This document shows positions 16,135-24,831 of a stretch of DNA of 64,000 nt, in pieces. Origin of the DNA: Polyangiaceae bacterium UTPRO1 (GTDB taxonomy: Bacteria > Desulfobacterota > Binatia > UTPRO1); assembly GCA_002050235.1 (NCBI GenBank), contig MWST01000038.1:38379-102378 (forward strand), given 5' to 3'. A program made the translations under genes and the position numbers. The notes beneath the pieces were generated by a model that was not told the origin of the DNA, did no database searches, and saw only the letters and a list, made by a program, of their open reading frames with translations. Every line of letters starts with the position of its first letter. Position 1 is the stretch's first letter.

Positions 16135-18489
16135 TTGAGCGCCTTCGAGCGTTACGTCGACTGGGTCGTCAGGCATCGCCGCTTCGTCGTCCTCGCGATG
16201 CTCGCCGTGACGGCCTTCTGGGCTTCGCAGCTCCCGGCACTGCGCGTCGAGATCGATCCGGACGCGAACCTGCCGCAGGACCATCCGTACATCCAGGCGC
16301 TGAAGACGCTCGAGCGGACCTTCGGAGAGAAGAACCTGATCATCGTCGGACTGTTCCCGAAGGATCGCAACGTCTACGGCGCCGCCTTCCTCGGCAAGGT
16401 CCGACAGATCACCCGTCGGATCGGCGAGGTACAGGGACTGATTCGTGCGACCTACCTGAGCATCGCCTCACCGCTCGTGAAGGCCATCGAGGGCGACGGC
16501 GAGTCCATGCTAGTGCGGCAGGTGCTCGAGGACACTCCGACGACGCCGGCGGCACTGGCCGAAGTGCGCCGCCGCCTGCACGCCAACCCCTTCTACGTCG
16601 GCATCATCGTCTCGGCGCAGGACGACGCGACGGCGATCATCGCCAACTTCAAGTTGAGCCCCGAGCTGCCCGGCTACCCCGAGATCGAGCAGCGGGTCGC
16701 CCAGATCGTCGCCGAGGAGAACGACGGCACGTTCGCCGCGTACCTCGGCGGCACGGTCGCCTTGAACGCGGGGCTGGCGCGCATCACCGAACGCACGGTA
16801 GTGCTGTTCCCGATCGCCCTCTTGATGATCGCCCTCCTGCACTACGAGGCGTTTCGCACGGTGCAGGGAATGGTGTTGCCCGTGCTGACGGCGATCCTCG
16901 CCGTCGTCTGGAGCCTCGGCCTGATGGGCTTCCTGCGCATTCCCCTGGACCCGTTCAACACCACGACGCCGATCCTGATCCTCGCCGTCGCCGCCGGACA
17001 CGCGGTGCAAATCCTCAAGCGTTACTACGAGGAGTTCGAACGCTACCGCGACGAGCGGGTCGCCATCCGGGTCGCGGTGGCGCGGGTGGGACCGGTGATG
17101 CTGACCGCCGGGGCGATCGCCGCCTTGTCGTTCTTCTCGTTGATCGCTTTCCGCACCGCGGTCATCCGCAACTTCGGGCTGTTGGCGGGCTTCGGCATCA
17201 TCGCCACCCTGCTGATCGAGCTGACGTTCACGCCCGCCCTGCGGGCGATGCTGCCGGCTCCGCAACGCGACGAGATCGCCCGCGAGGCCAGGAGCGGACG
17301 CGCGATCTCCTGGTTGCTGGGGCGGATCGCCAACGTCGTCGCCGCGCGTCCCGGCGGCATCGCGGCGGCGTGCGGCATCCTGGCGTTGGTCGCCATCGTC
17401 GGCGCCATGCGCATTCACGTCGACACTACATTCAAGCGCCAGTTCCCGCGCTCGCATGCCGTGCGCGTAGCCGACGACATGCTCGGACGAGCCTTCAGCG
17501 GCACCAACACCCTCGTCTTTCTCGTCGAGGGCCGCGAGGACGGCGCCCTCCACGATCCGGCGGCTCTGACCGCGATCGCCGAGCTCCAACGTTTCGTCGA
17601 AGCCGACCCCGACGTCGGCAAGACGCTCTCGATCGTCGACTACCTGAGCGAGATGCACCGCGCCTTGACCGGCGGATCGGCCGGCGTCGTGACCGTCCCG
17701 CCCTCCGCGGAGCTCGTGAGCCAGTACCTCTTCCTCTACTCGCTGTCGGGGGGGCCCGAAGATCTCGACAGCCAGATCGACAGTGCCCACCGCCGAGCGG
17801 CCGTGCGGGCCTTCCTACGCAACGACTCGACGGAGTACGGCGAGCACCTCCTCGCCCGAGTGCGCGACCAGGTCGCCCGCACGTTCCCTCCCGGCTTCAC
17901 CGTCCACTACTCGGGAACGATCGCGTCGAGCGCCGCTCTCACGGAGACGATGGTCCACGGCAAGGTGCTCAACATGGCGCAGATCGGCACCATCATCGTT
18001 CTCGTCTCCGGCCTGGTGCTGCGGTCCCTGGTAGGCGGGCTGCTCGTGGCGACTCCGCTGGCGTTGGCGGTCCTGATGAACTTCGCGGTCATGGGATTCA
18101 CCGGCACCCCGCTGGACGTCATAACGTCCCCCATTGCGGCGATGGCGGTCGGGATCGGCTCCGACTATGCGGTGTATTTCCTGTTTCGCTTCCGCGAGGA
18201 GCTCGCGACCAGCCGCACCGAGAGCCTGGCCCTGGCGAGCACGATGCAATCGTCGGGCAAGGCGATCGTGTACGTCTCTTCGGCCATAGCCGGCGGCTAT
18301 CTGGTCCTCTGCGCGTCGGGATTCGTCTTCCACATCGAGCTCGGCGTGCTCGTAGCGCTGGCGATGATAGTTTCGAGCCTCGGCGCGATCACGGTATTGC
18401 CGGCTCTCGCCCTGCTCGTCCGGCCCGCCTTCCTCTTCGCGCGAGCTACGGCCGACGGCGCCGCGACAACGCCGCAAACGATCGCCTGA
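16135..18489 (+). CDS. RND superfamily exporter (MMPL/HpnN-like)
   Basis: The 784-residue protein has the RND architecture in duplicate: an N-terminal helix (about 17-33), a periplasmic loop, a block of about five helices (225-370), another single helix (395-415), a second periplasmic loop, and a second helix block (595-750). The sterol-sensing/MMPL-like core motif GIGSDYAVYFLFRF with intramembrane Asp is visible in the second half, and AVAAGHAVQILKRYYEEF in the first. It should use the proton gradient to move lipids, hopanoids or other hydrophobic compounds. It starts at TTG (16135), overlapping the stop of a five-codon ATG mini-frame (16121-16138), which suggests coupled initiation. It converges with the receiver-kinase gene 4 nt away. 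Confidence 0.85.
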   Translation: MSAFERYVDWVVRHRRFVVLAMLAVTAFWASQLPALRVEIDPDANLPQDHPYIQALKTLERTFGEKNLIIVGLFPKDRNVYGAAFLGKVRQITRRIGEVQGLIRATYLSIASPLVKAIEGDGESMLVRQVLEDTPTTPAALAEVRRRLHANPFYVGIIVSAQDDATAIIANFKLSPELPGYPEIEQRVAQIVAEENDGTFAAYLGGTVALNAGLARITERTVVLFPIALLMIALLHYEAFRTVQGMVLPVLTAILAVVWSLGLMGFLRIPLDPFNTTTPILILAVAAGHAVQILKRYYEEFERYRDERVAIRVAVARVGPVMLTAGAIAALSFFSLIAFRTAVIRNFGLLAGFGIIATLLIELTFTPALRAMLPAPQRDEIAREARSGRAISWLLGRIANVVAARPGGIAAACGILALVAIVGAMRIHVDTTFKRQFPRSHAVRVADDMLGRAFSGTNTLVFLVEGREDGALHDPAALTAIAELQRFVEADPDVGKTLSIVDYLSEMHRALTGGSAGVVTVPPSAELVSQYLFLYSLSGGPEDLDSQIDSAHRRAAVRAFLRNDSTEYGEHLLARVRDQVARTFPPGFTVHYSGTIASSAALTETMVHGKVLNMAQIGTIIVLVSGLVLRSLVGGLLVATPLALAVLMNFAVMGFTGTPLDVITSPIAAMAVGIGSDYAVYFLFRFREELATSRTESLALASTMQSSGKAIVYVSSAIAGGYLVLCASGFVFHIELGVLVALAMIVSSLGAITVLPALALLVRPAFLFARATADGAATTPQTIA

Positions 18490-18493
18490 TCGC

Positions 18494-19594
18494 CTACGCG
18501 AGCGGCAGCGCGACGCGAAACGCCGCGCCCGGCGTCTCCGGCAGCAACGCCAGCTCGATATTCTGGAGATCGGCGATGCGCGACGCCACGAAGAGGCCCA
18601 TACCGAGCCCGTGGACCGCCGTGGTGAAGAACGGCTCGAAGATCCGCTGTCGCTGCTCGGCGGGAATCCCGGGGCCGCGATCGCGCACTACCACCACCAG
18701 GCGATCCGTCTCCCGGTCGGCTTCGGCGTCGATCTCGATCCCGACGCCCTCGGGCGAGAAGCGCACCGCGTTCTGCAGCAGGATCTCGAACAGGCAGGCA
18801 GCGGCATCGCGATGCACCCGCACCTCGGGAACGACCCGCGGCAACCGCCGGTGCACGACCAGACGTTTGGTACGCAGATCCTCGGCCACTCCCGCTTCGG
18901 CCAGGGCCAGGATCTCATCGACGCGATAGACCTCGTGACCCTCGGGCGGCACGGTCGTCGCGCGCATGATGTCGAGGACGAGGGCTCGGATCCGGTCGGC
19001 ATCGGCAATCGCCATCGCCAGATACTTCTCGCGGAACTCGGGGTCGACATAGTGCGTCGGCACCAGCTGCAGGAAGGTCCGGATGGTAGCCAGCGGATTG
19101 TTGATGTGATGCGCCAGACCCGAGGCCAGGTAACCGAGGGTCGCTGCGCGCTCGGCGCGGTACAGGCGCTTCTCGAGCGCCCGCCGCTCGTCCGCCAGCC
19201 GGTAGCGCTCGAGAACTTCCGAAACGGCGTACGGCAGCGTGGCGAGATACCCCTCCTCTTTGACGATGTAGTCGTCCGCCCCGAGCTTTATCGCTTCGAC
19301 CGCCACCCTGGCGGACGTCGCCGTCGTCACTACGAGGATCGGGGCTCGCACCTCCCGGGCGCGGATCTCGCGCAGGATCTCCAGCCCGTCGCCGTCCGGC
19401 AGCCAGTAGTCCAGGACGTAGAGATCGTACGTGCGCGCCGCCATCCGCCGGCGAGCCTCGGCGATCGTGGCCACGACATCGAGCGTCCAGTCGTCGAGGA
19501 CCGTTGCCAACTCTTCGCTGATGAGTACGGCTTGCCCCCCGTCGTCCTCGACGACCAACGCGGCTCTGCCCATCGGCGCCAGCTGTTCGTCCAC
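18494..19594 (-). CDS. receiver - histidine kinase hybrid (no DNA-binding output), copy 1
   Basis: The 366-residue soluble protein has an N-terminal receiver (about 10-130; VVEDD acidic pocket, phospho-acceptor Asp62 in LYVLDYWLPDGDG, Thr90/91, Lys112), then a dimerisation/phosphotransfer helix with GLAHHINNPLATIR (phospho-His162) and a C-terminal HATPase with NAVRFSPEG (N box), DRGPGIP (G1), FEPFFTTAVHGLGMGLFV (F/G2). The order receiver-then-kinase means it can be phosphorylated by another kinase and then change its own kinase activity. The acidic residue that usually follows the phospho-His (HE) is His here. It is about half identical to the protein encoded at 19671-20816 and lies downstream of it. 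Confidence 0.88.
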   Translation of the reverse strand: MDEQLAPMGRAALVVEDDGGQAVLISEELATVLDDWTLDVVATIAEARRRMAARTYDLYVLDYWLPDGDGLEILREIRAREVRAPILVVTTATSARVAVEAIKLGADDYIVKEEGYLATLPYAVSEVLERYRLADERRALEKRLYRAERAATLGYLASGLAHHINNPLATIRTFLQLVPTHYVDPEFREKYLAMAIADADRIRALVLDIMRATTVPPEGHEVYRVDEILALAEAGVAEDLRTKRLVVHRRLPRVVPEVRVHRDAAACLFEILLQNAVRFSPEGVGIEIDAEADRETDRLVVVVRDRGPGIPAEQRQRIFEPFFTTAVHGLGMGLFVASRIADLQNIELALLPETPGAAFRVALPLA

Positions 19595-19670
19595 CGTCAG
19601 CGCAGGCTACATCGGCGGCCGCGCCGCTCTCAAGCCGTTCATGCCGCCACCGCGTCGCATTCCCGTGCCC

Positions 19671-20816
19671 CTATCCCGCGGCTGCGATCGAATCCGTTGC
19701 AGCGGTCTCGTCGCCCGCTGTCGCGCCCTCCGCCGCTTCCTTGAAGCCCACCCTAAACACCGCCCCGCCTTCTGCCGGCGTCGGCATGAGCTGCAACTCG
19801 ATGTCCTGGAGGTCGGCGATGCGCGACGCCACGAACAACCCCATTCCGAGGCCATCGACCGCGGTCGTGAAGAATGGCTCGAAGATCTTGTCGCGATTCT
19901 CCGGCGGAACGCCGGGGCCGGAGTCGCGGACCTCGACCACCACCCGCCGCGACGACGCGTCGTAATGGGCTCGCAACTCCACCTTCGATCGTTCCGGCGA
20001 GAAGCGCACCGCGTTCTGCAGCAAGGTGAGCAGCAGGCACGTCGCCGCCTCCCCGTGCACCGACAGGAGCGGCATGCCGTCCTCGATCTGCTTGTCGAGC
20101 GCGATGCCGCGCTTCTGCATCTCTCCGGCAGCGCTGCTCTCGACGCGCTCCACCAAGTCTTCCAGCCGCTTCAGCTCACGGGCCTGCTGCGGCACGGTGG
20201 CGGCGTTCATGATGTCGCGCACCAGGTCACGGATGCGTTCGCTCTCCGCGAGCGCCATGGCGAGGTACCCGGTCCGGAACTCGGCATTGTCGATGTGGGT
20301 GGGCAGGAGCTGCAGGAAAGTGCGGATCGTAGACAGGGGGTTGTTGATGTGGTGCGCGAGCCCGGAGGCGAGAAAGCCCAGCGTCGCGGCCCGCTCGGCA
20401 CGCTGCAGGCGCTCTTCGAGGAGCTGGCGCTCGGCGGCGAGCCGGCGGCGCTTCAGCACCTCCTGCACCAGATACGGCAATACCGCGAGGTACCCCTCTT
20501 CTTTGACCAGGTAGTCGTCGGCCCCGAGCTTCATCGCCGTGACCGCCAGCGTCGCCGACGTGGCGGTGGTCACGAAGATCGTCGGAGTGGCGATGCCCTG
20601 GGCGCGAACTTCGCGGAGCAGCTCGATGCCGTCGCCGTCGGGCAACCTGAAATCGAAGACGAAGAGGTCGTACGGGCGGCTCGCCATCTTTACCCGCGCC
20701 TCCGCCAACGTCGGCACCTGATCGAGCGTCCATCCCTCCAGCGCCGACTCCAGTTCATCGGCGATCAACTCGGCGTGCGAGCTGTTGTCCTCCACGAGCA
20801 AGGCCGCTCGACTCAT
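19671..20816 (-). CDS. receiver - histidine kinase hybrid (no DNA-binding output), copy 2
   Basis: The 381-residue protein has the same order as its neighbour: receiver (LLVEDN acidic pocket, Asp55 in LFVFDFRLPDGDG, Lys105), phosphotransfer helix GLAHHINNPLSTIR (His155) and HATPase (NAVRFSPE, DSGPGVP, GLGMGLFV). A short Ala/Thr/Glu-rich tail follows. As in copy 1, the residue after the phospho-His is His instead of Glu or Asp. The ATG overlaps the stop of the membrane kinase gene (ATGA). The pair arose by duplication; the intervening 76 nt show no promoter. No response regulator with a DNA-binding domain is encoded nearby, so the final output is not visible. Confidence 0.88.
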   Translation of the reverse strand: MSRAALLVEDNSSHAELIADELESALEGWTLDQVPTLAEARVKMASRPYDLFVFDFRLPDGDGIELLREVRAQGIATPTIFVTTATSATLAVTAMKLGADDYLVKEEGYLAVLPYLVQEVLKRRRLAAERQLLEERLQRAERAATLGFLASGLAHHINNPLSTIRTFLQLLPTHIDNAEFRTGYLAMALAESERIRDLVRDIMNAATVPQQARELKRLEDLVERVESSAAGEMQKRGIALDKQIEDGMPLLSVHGEAATCLLLTLLQNAVRFSPERSKVELRAHYDASSRRVVVEVRDSGPGVPPENRDKIFEPFFTTAVDGLGMGLFVASRIADLQDIELQLMPTPAEGGAVFRVGFKEAAEGATAGDETAATDSIAAAG

Positions 20817-22243
20817 GCGCTGTCCCTCACTTCCTCTGCGATGTGCTCCATCTCTCTGGGAAAACTCAACCGGAACGTGGATCCTTCACCGGGCGTGGAC
20901 TCCACCCAGATGCGCCCGCCATAGCGCTGCACGATGCGCTTCACGACGGCTAGCCCGATCCCGTGCCCTTGCTGCGCCACGCCGGCGACCATCTGGTTCG
21001 GAGCCCGATGGTACAGTTGGAAGATCCGGCCCATCTGTGACGGCTCGATGCCGACGCCGTTGTCGCGCACGCTGTACTCGATGGTGTTCGGACCCACGAA
21101 CCCATCGACCGCAACCGTGGGATGGCGCTTGTCCCCGACGTACTTGCACGCGTTCGACACGAGATTCTCGAACACGTGGTACATCTTCTGCTCCTCGGCC
21201 AGGAGCGGCGGCAGATCTCCGAGCCGCACGTCGATGCGCTTGCTCTCGATGATCGCGTGGGCGCGGCCGACGGCGTCTTGTACGACCGCATTCACGTCCA
21301 CGACCTCGCGGCGCTCCGCAACCTCCGATTGCGCGACGACCTCCAGCAGGTTGCGCAGCATCGTCGCCATGAGGCGACAATCGCGCTGCAGGCGCTCCAC
21401 GTACCTCTGGCCGCGCGGCGCGCAACTCCCGCCGTCGACCTCCCGGAGCTTGCGGATCGTTTCCGTGCTCGCGACGGCGACGTTTTGCAGGTCGTGGGTT
21501 ACGATGTGCACGAGCTCTTCGAGCTCCGCCGTACGCTCCTGCAGCGCCAGCGTGCGCGCTTCCAGCTCCCGCGTCCGCTCGCGGACACGCTGCTCGAGGA
21601 GGCGATTCTGCTCCTCGACTATGTCTTTGGTCGCCGCCAACTCTTCGTTGGCGCGTCGCAGGAGCTCGGAGAGCGTCCCCGCGAGATACGCAAAGACGAA
21701 GAACGTCACGCCCGAGATGCCGACGATGAACACGCGGAGCGTCGGCGCATAGTGGTGGTGCCAGATGCCGAGGCGCTGCGGCAGCCATCCCTGGATCTCA
21801 CCGAGGCCGAGCAAGGCGTACGCGATCGTCGCCCCGGTCGCCAGCCGGAACGACGCCCGCTGCGATACGAAGATCGCCGCGGTCAAGATGATCGTCATGT
21901 ACGAGAATTGCACCAGGGGAACGTCGATGCCGCCGAGGAAGTAGATGCTCGCCGTGATCGCGACGAGATCCAGCGCCCAGTGCAGATAGAAGTAGGAGAG
22001 CGAGAACTGCGTCCTCCGGCCGAGATACCAGTACGGGATGTTGACGAGCGCCATGGCCGAGAGAATTGCAACCACGGGCGCGCTCTGGCTCCAGTCGAGC
22101 CCGACGTTGAAATGCGCGGCAAGGGCGCAGAAGGCCGCAAAAACGAGCGCGGCGACGGCGCGCGTGAGAAGCCCTTCGATGTAGCGACGGCGCAGGCTCA
22201 GAGCCGCAGTAGACGCATCGAGACCGATTCGCTGCTCCCGCAT
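20813..22243 (-). CDS. membrane-bound sensor histidine kinase
   Basis: The 476-residue protein starts MREQRIGLDA at 22243. Six hydrophobic segments (about 27-45, 55-72, 85-103, 110-127, 134-150, 170-190) form an integral-membrane sensor domain with almost no periplasmic loops. It joins, through a coiled coil (about 195-245, RVRERTRELEARTLALQERTAELEEL), to a HisKA helix with phospho-His250 in HIVTHDLQNVAVAS. The HATPase has FENLVSNACKYVGD (N box), RDNGVGIEPSQMGRIFQLYHR (G1/F) and GHGIGLAVVKRI (G2). It probably senses a membrane or redox state and phosphorylates the receivers of the next two genes, which it overlaps. Confidence 0.87.
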   Translation of the reverse strand: MREQRIGLDASTAALSLRRRYIEGLLTRAVAALVFAAFCALAAHFNVGLDWSQSAPVVAILSAMALVNIPYWYLGRRTQFSLSYFYLHWALDLVAITASIYFLGGIDVPLVQFSYMTIILTAAIFVSQRASFRLATGATIAYALLGLGEIQGWLPQRLGIWHHHYAPTLRVFIVGISGVTFFVFAYLAGTLSELLRRANEELAATKDIVEEQNRLLEQRVRERTRELEARTLALQERTAELEELVHIVTHDLQNVAVASTETIRKLREVDGGSCAPRGQRYVERLQRDCRLMATMLRNLLEVVAQSEVAERREVVDVNAVVQDAVGRAHAIIESKRIDVRLGDLPPLLAEEQKMYHVFENLVSNACKYVGDKRHPTVAVDGFVGPNTIEYSVRDNGVGIEPSQMGRIFQLYHRAPNQMVAGVAQQGHGIGLAVVKRIVQRYGGRIWVESTPGEGSTFRLSFPREMEHIAEEVRDSA

Positions 22244-22356
22244 CCCCACACCGCACCGTACACGGCGTCCGCCGCTGCACTCAACGCACAATCGACCGGC
22301 GTCCGCGCAACACGAGATGTCGCACGTCACTCCGCGTGTCGGCGGTGAACGTCGCG

Positions 22357-22992
22357 TCAGGCGGCGCCGGCAGTGGTCCGGACGACGTGCGCCAACGCGT
22401 CGAGCGTGCCTTCCAGCGCATCGGCGACCTCGCGCCGGTTCGCGCCCCTGCCGACGCTCACTTCGTCCCCGATTGCAGCGACGAGGCGACACTTCGGCGT
22501 CGGCACGCGCACGCGCGATTGCGGCGCGAACGTCAGCGCCGGAGAGAGCCCCGCGGACACCGGCACGATCGCCGCGCCGAGCGACGCTGCCAGCGCCACC
22601 ACGCCGGTGCCCACCTCGCGATAGGGGCCGCCGCCGTCGACGGGGAACGCGCACGAGCCTCCGGTCCGGATCACCTCGTACACGCCGCGCACGCGTTCGC
22701 TATCGCCGGGCAGCGCCAGCACCGTGAAGCGACCGCCCAGAGCCGCAATGATCGCAGCGCTCGCACGCCCGGCGAACGTGTCGTCGACGATACACCGCAA
22801 GCCCTGCATCCACTCGAAGAATCGGCTGTGCGCCAGGGCCAACGTCGCGACCCCGAGCGCGTCGGCGATGTAGTAACTCATGATGACGGGCGACTCGCGC
22901 CGGCGCAGCGTCGCCAGGCGGCGCTCGACGCTGCGCTCATCGAGTAACCGTCCATCGCCGTCAACCCACCGCAACGACGCCGAGCGCGCCAC
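22357..22992 (-). CDS. DUF374-type lysophospholipid acyltransferase-like protein
   Basis: The visible 211 residues fit the DUF374 family: MSYYIADALGVATLALAHSRFFEW near 38-61, then RGVYEVIRTGGSCAFPVDGGGPYREVGTG, where the usual DGPRGP is DGGGP, and LAASLGAAIVPVSA. Family members sit in the inner membrane and acylate lipids. The GTG at 22992 is the only normal start codon, but the same frame is open for 44 further codons back to the ACP stop, and those codons encode plausible family sequence (VALARGTLAYLRW), so a non-standard start may be used. It belongs with the ketosynthase and ACP genes upstream, suggesting transfer of a specially built acyl chain. Confidence 0.65.
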   Translation of the reverse strand: MARSASLRWVDGDGRLLDERSVERRLATLRRRESPVIMSYYIADALGVATLALAHSRFFEWMQGLRCIVDDTFAGRASAAIIAALGGRFTVLALPGDSERVRGVYEVIRTGGSCAFPVDGGGPYREVGTGVVALAASLGAAIVPVSAGLSPALTFAPQSRVRVPTPKCRLVAAIGDEVSVGRGANRREVADALEGTLDALAHVVRTTAGAA

Positions 22993-23124
22993 CCAGCGCA
23001 GGTATGCCAGCGTGCCGCGCGCCAGCGCGACCTCTACGGCCCCGAGCCGCGAGCGCCGGTCTTCCGCATCCCGCGCTCGCAGAGTCCGGCGGAGGGGTGT
23101 GGCCAGGTTCGCCAGACGGATCCC

Positions 23125-23379
23125 TCAGGTCGCGGGATGGAGGCTCACGTGTTGCCGCAGCAGCGACTCGACGTCGCGCACGGTCGACACCGCCGCCAAC
23201 TCGGCGACGTCGATGGCGGCGATGCCGAACGTCTCCTCGGCGGCGAACAGGATGTTGAGCGCCGCGACGGAGTCCATGCCGAGATCCTGCCGCAGCCGCG
23301 CCTCGGGCGTCACCTTCTCGCCGTCGACCTGGAGCTCGACGGCGATGATGTCTCGAATCCTGCGGCTCAGACTGTCCAC
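23125..23379 (-). CDS. acyl carrier protein
   Basis: The 84-residue protein has the carrier-protein fold with the phosphopantetheine site DLGMDSVAALNILFAAEE (Ser37). GTG at 23379 is preferred: AAGGAG (23391-23386) lies 6 nt upstream and overlaps the ketosynthase stop codon, which implies translational coupling. A longer frame in the same phase runs antisense-like into the ketosynthase gene and is not credible. It would carry the growing or finished acyl chain between the ketosynthase and the DUF374 acyltransferase. It is not the housekeeping AcpP context (no fabD/fabG next to it), so a dedicated carrier is likely. Confidence 0.88.
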   Translation of the reverse strand: MDSLSRRIRDIIAVELQVDGEKVTPEARLRQDLGMDSVAALNILFAAEETFGIAAIDVAELAAVSTVRDVESLLRQHVSLHPAT

Positions 23380-23390
23380 GACGATCTCCT

Positions 23391-24623
23391 TCAGGCTTCG
23401 TACTTCCGAACTACGAGCGCCGCGTTCCTGGATCCGAACCCGAACGACGTCGACAGGACGGCGTGCGGAGCGAGGTCGCGCGCGCCTTCGGTGACGTAGT
23501 CGAGGTCGCACTCTGGATCCGGCTCGACGACGTTGATCGTGGGCGGAACGACGCGCTCGTGGATGCTCATCGTGGAGATGACGAGCTCCACCGCCGCTGC
23601 CGCGCCGATCATGTGGCCGAGCATCGACTTCGACGAGCTCACGGGGATGCGATGCGCATGAGCGCCGAGCGCCTGCTTCAGGATCGACGTCTCCGTCGCA
23701 TCGTTCTTGACGGTGCCGGTGCCGTGGGCGTTCACGTAGTCGATGTCGGCAGCACCGATGCCTGCTTGCCGCAACGCCAACTCGACGGCGCGCGCGCCCT
23801 GGCGTCCGTCCGGCGCCGGATGCAGGTGGTGGTGCGCATCGGAGGTCGCGCCGAAGCCTGCGAGCTCGGCGTAGATGCGGGCGCCGCGTTCGCGCGCCAC
23901 GTCCTCGGCCTCGAGGACGAGCATTCCCGCGCCCTCGGCGAGCACGAAGCCGCAGCGATCACGCGAGAACGGCCGCGACGCCCGCTCCGGAGGGTCGTTC
24001 AGGCGCGAGATGACTTGCAGGCGATCGAAGGCGTGGAAGAGCAGCGGTAGGATCGGCGCCTCGCTCCCGCCCACGACCGCGGCGTCGATCACGCCCGACG
24101 CGATCAGCCCCATGGCGAGACCCGTCGCGTCCGCGCCGGCCGTACACGCCGTCGAAATCGAATAGGCCGGCCCGCGCAGACCGAGCACGATCGCGACCTC
24201 CGAGGGCAAGCTCCCGCAGTACTGCAACGGGCACATAGGATGGACGCGATCGATGCCGAGCTCGGCAAAGGTCACGCCGTCGCTGATGTTCCGGCTGCTG
24301 GCGCCGATCGAGCTGCCGATGCTCACCGCCACGCGGTCCGGGTCGAGCGCGCCGGCGGCGCGAGCGTCCTCCCAGGCCATGCGAGCCGCAGCGAAGCCGA
24401 AATGCACGTAGCGGGAGAAGGTCTGGATCTCGCGCCGCGCCAGGAAATCTTCCGGGCGGAAATCCGTGATCTCTCCCGCCACGTGACTGTGACAGCGGCT
24501 CACGTCGAACGACGACACCGCCTTGGTGCCCGATCGCCCGGCCACCAACGCGCTCCACGTATCCGCGAGCCCGATGCCGCAGGGGGTGATGCAGGCGAGT
24601 CCGGTAATTACTACTCGTCGCAA
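23391..24623 (-). CDS. beta-ketoacyl-ACP synthase (FabF/KAS II-like)
   Basis: The 410-residue protein starts at TTG (24623) with the standard MRRVVITGLACITPCG. The catalytic triad is complete: Cys160 in YSISTACTAGADA, His300 in NAHGTGT and His337 in KSMLGHMIGAAAAVE with Lys332. It condenses malonyl-ACP with an acyl primer. It is the first gene of a three-gene set with an ACP and a DUF374 acyltransferase; there is no ketoreductase or dehydratase here, so the housekeeping enzymes would have to finish the cycle. A 14-bp palindrome lies about 40 nt upstream of the start. Membership of a secondary lipid pathway is inferred from context. Confidence 0.9.
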   Translation of the reverse strand: MRRVVITGLACITPCGIGLADTWSALVAGRSGTKAVSSFDVSRCHSHVAGEITDFRPEDFLARREIQTFSRYVHFGFAAARMAWEDARAAGALDPDRVAVSIGSSIGASSRNISDGVTFAELGIDRVHPMCPLQYCGSLPSEVAIVLGLRGPAYSISTACTAGADATGLAMGLIASGVIDAAVVGGSEAPILPLLFHAFDRLQVISRLNDPPERASRPFSRDRCGFVLAEGAGMLVLEAEDVARERGARIYAELAGFGATSDAHHHLHPAPDGRQGARAVELALRQAGIGAADIDYVNAHGTGTVKNDATETSILKQALGAHAHRIPVSSSKSMLGHMIGAAAAVELVISTMSIHERVVPPTINVVEPDPECDLDYVTEGARDLAPHAVLSTSFGFGSRNAALVVRKYEA

Positions 24624-24663
24624 GCGCGAAAGGTCGCTTTCTCCGGGGGGTGCCGGAAGCTAG

Positions 24664-24677
24664 CGCACGCGCGTGCG
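24664..24677. promoter_or_regulatory. 14-bp palindrome upstream of the ketosynthase gene
   Basis: CGCACGCGCGTGCG is a perfect palindrome 41 nt upstream of the TTG start of the ketosynthase gene. It is a possible operator. The remaining bases of the 208-nt gap 24624-24831 show nothing else convincing. Confidence 0.3.
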
Positions 24678-24831
24678 AACAAGCAAGTCTCGAAGCGAGC
24701 CCGCGGAGAAGTCGCATGCCGCGGCGCATCTCGTCACGAGAAGAGTTCCCGAGCATGCACCATCGCGCCCGCTATCTGTTGTGGTGTAGCGCGCCGCCAG
24801 CTACCACGCAGCGCTCATGCGGTCCGATCCG

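Noticed and set aside
22357..24623. Ketosynthase-ACP set as part of a polyketide synthase cluster
   Set aside because: There are no acyltransferase, ketoreductase or thioesterase domains or modular proteins nearby, so only a small lipid-type set is supported.
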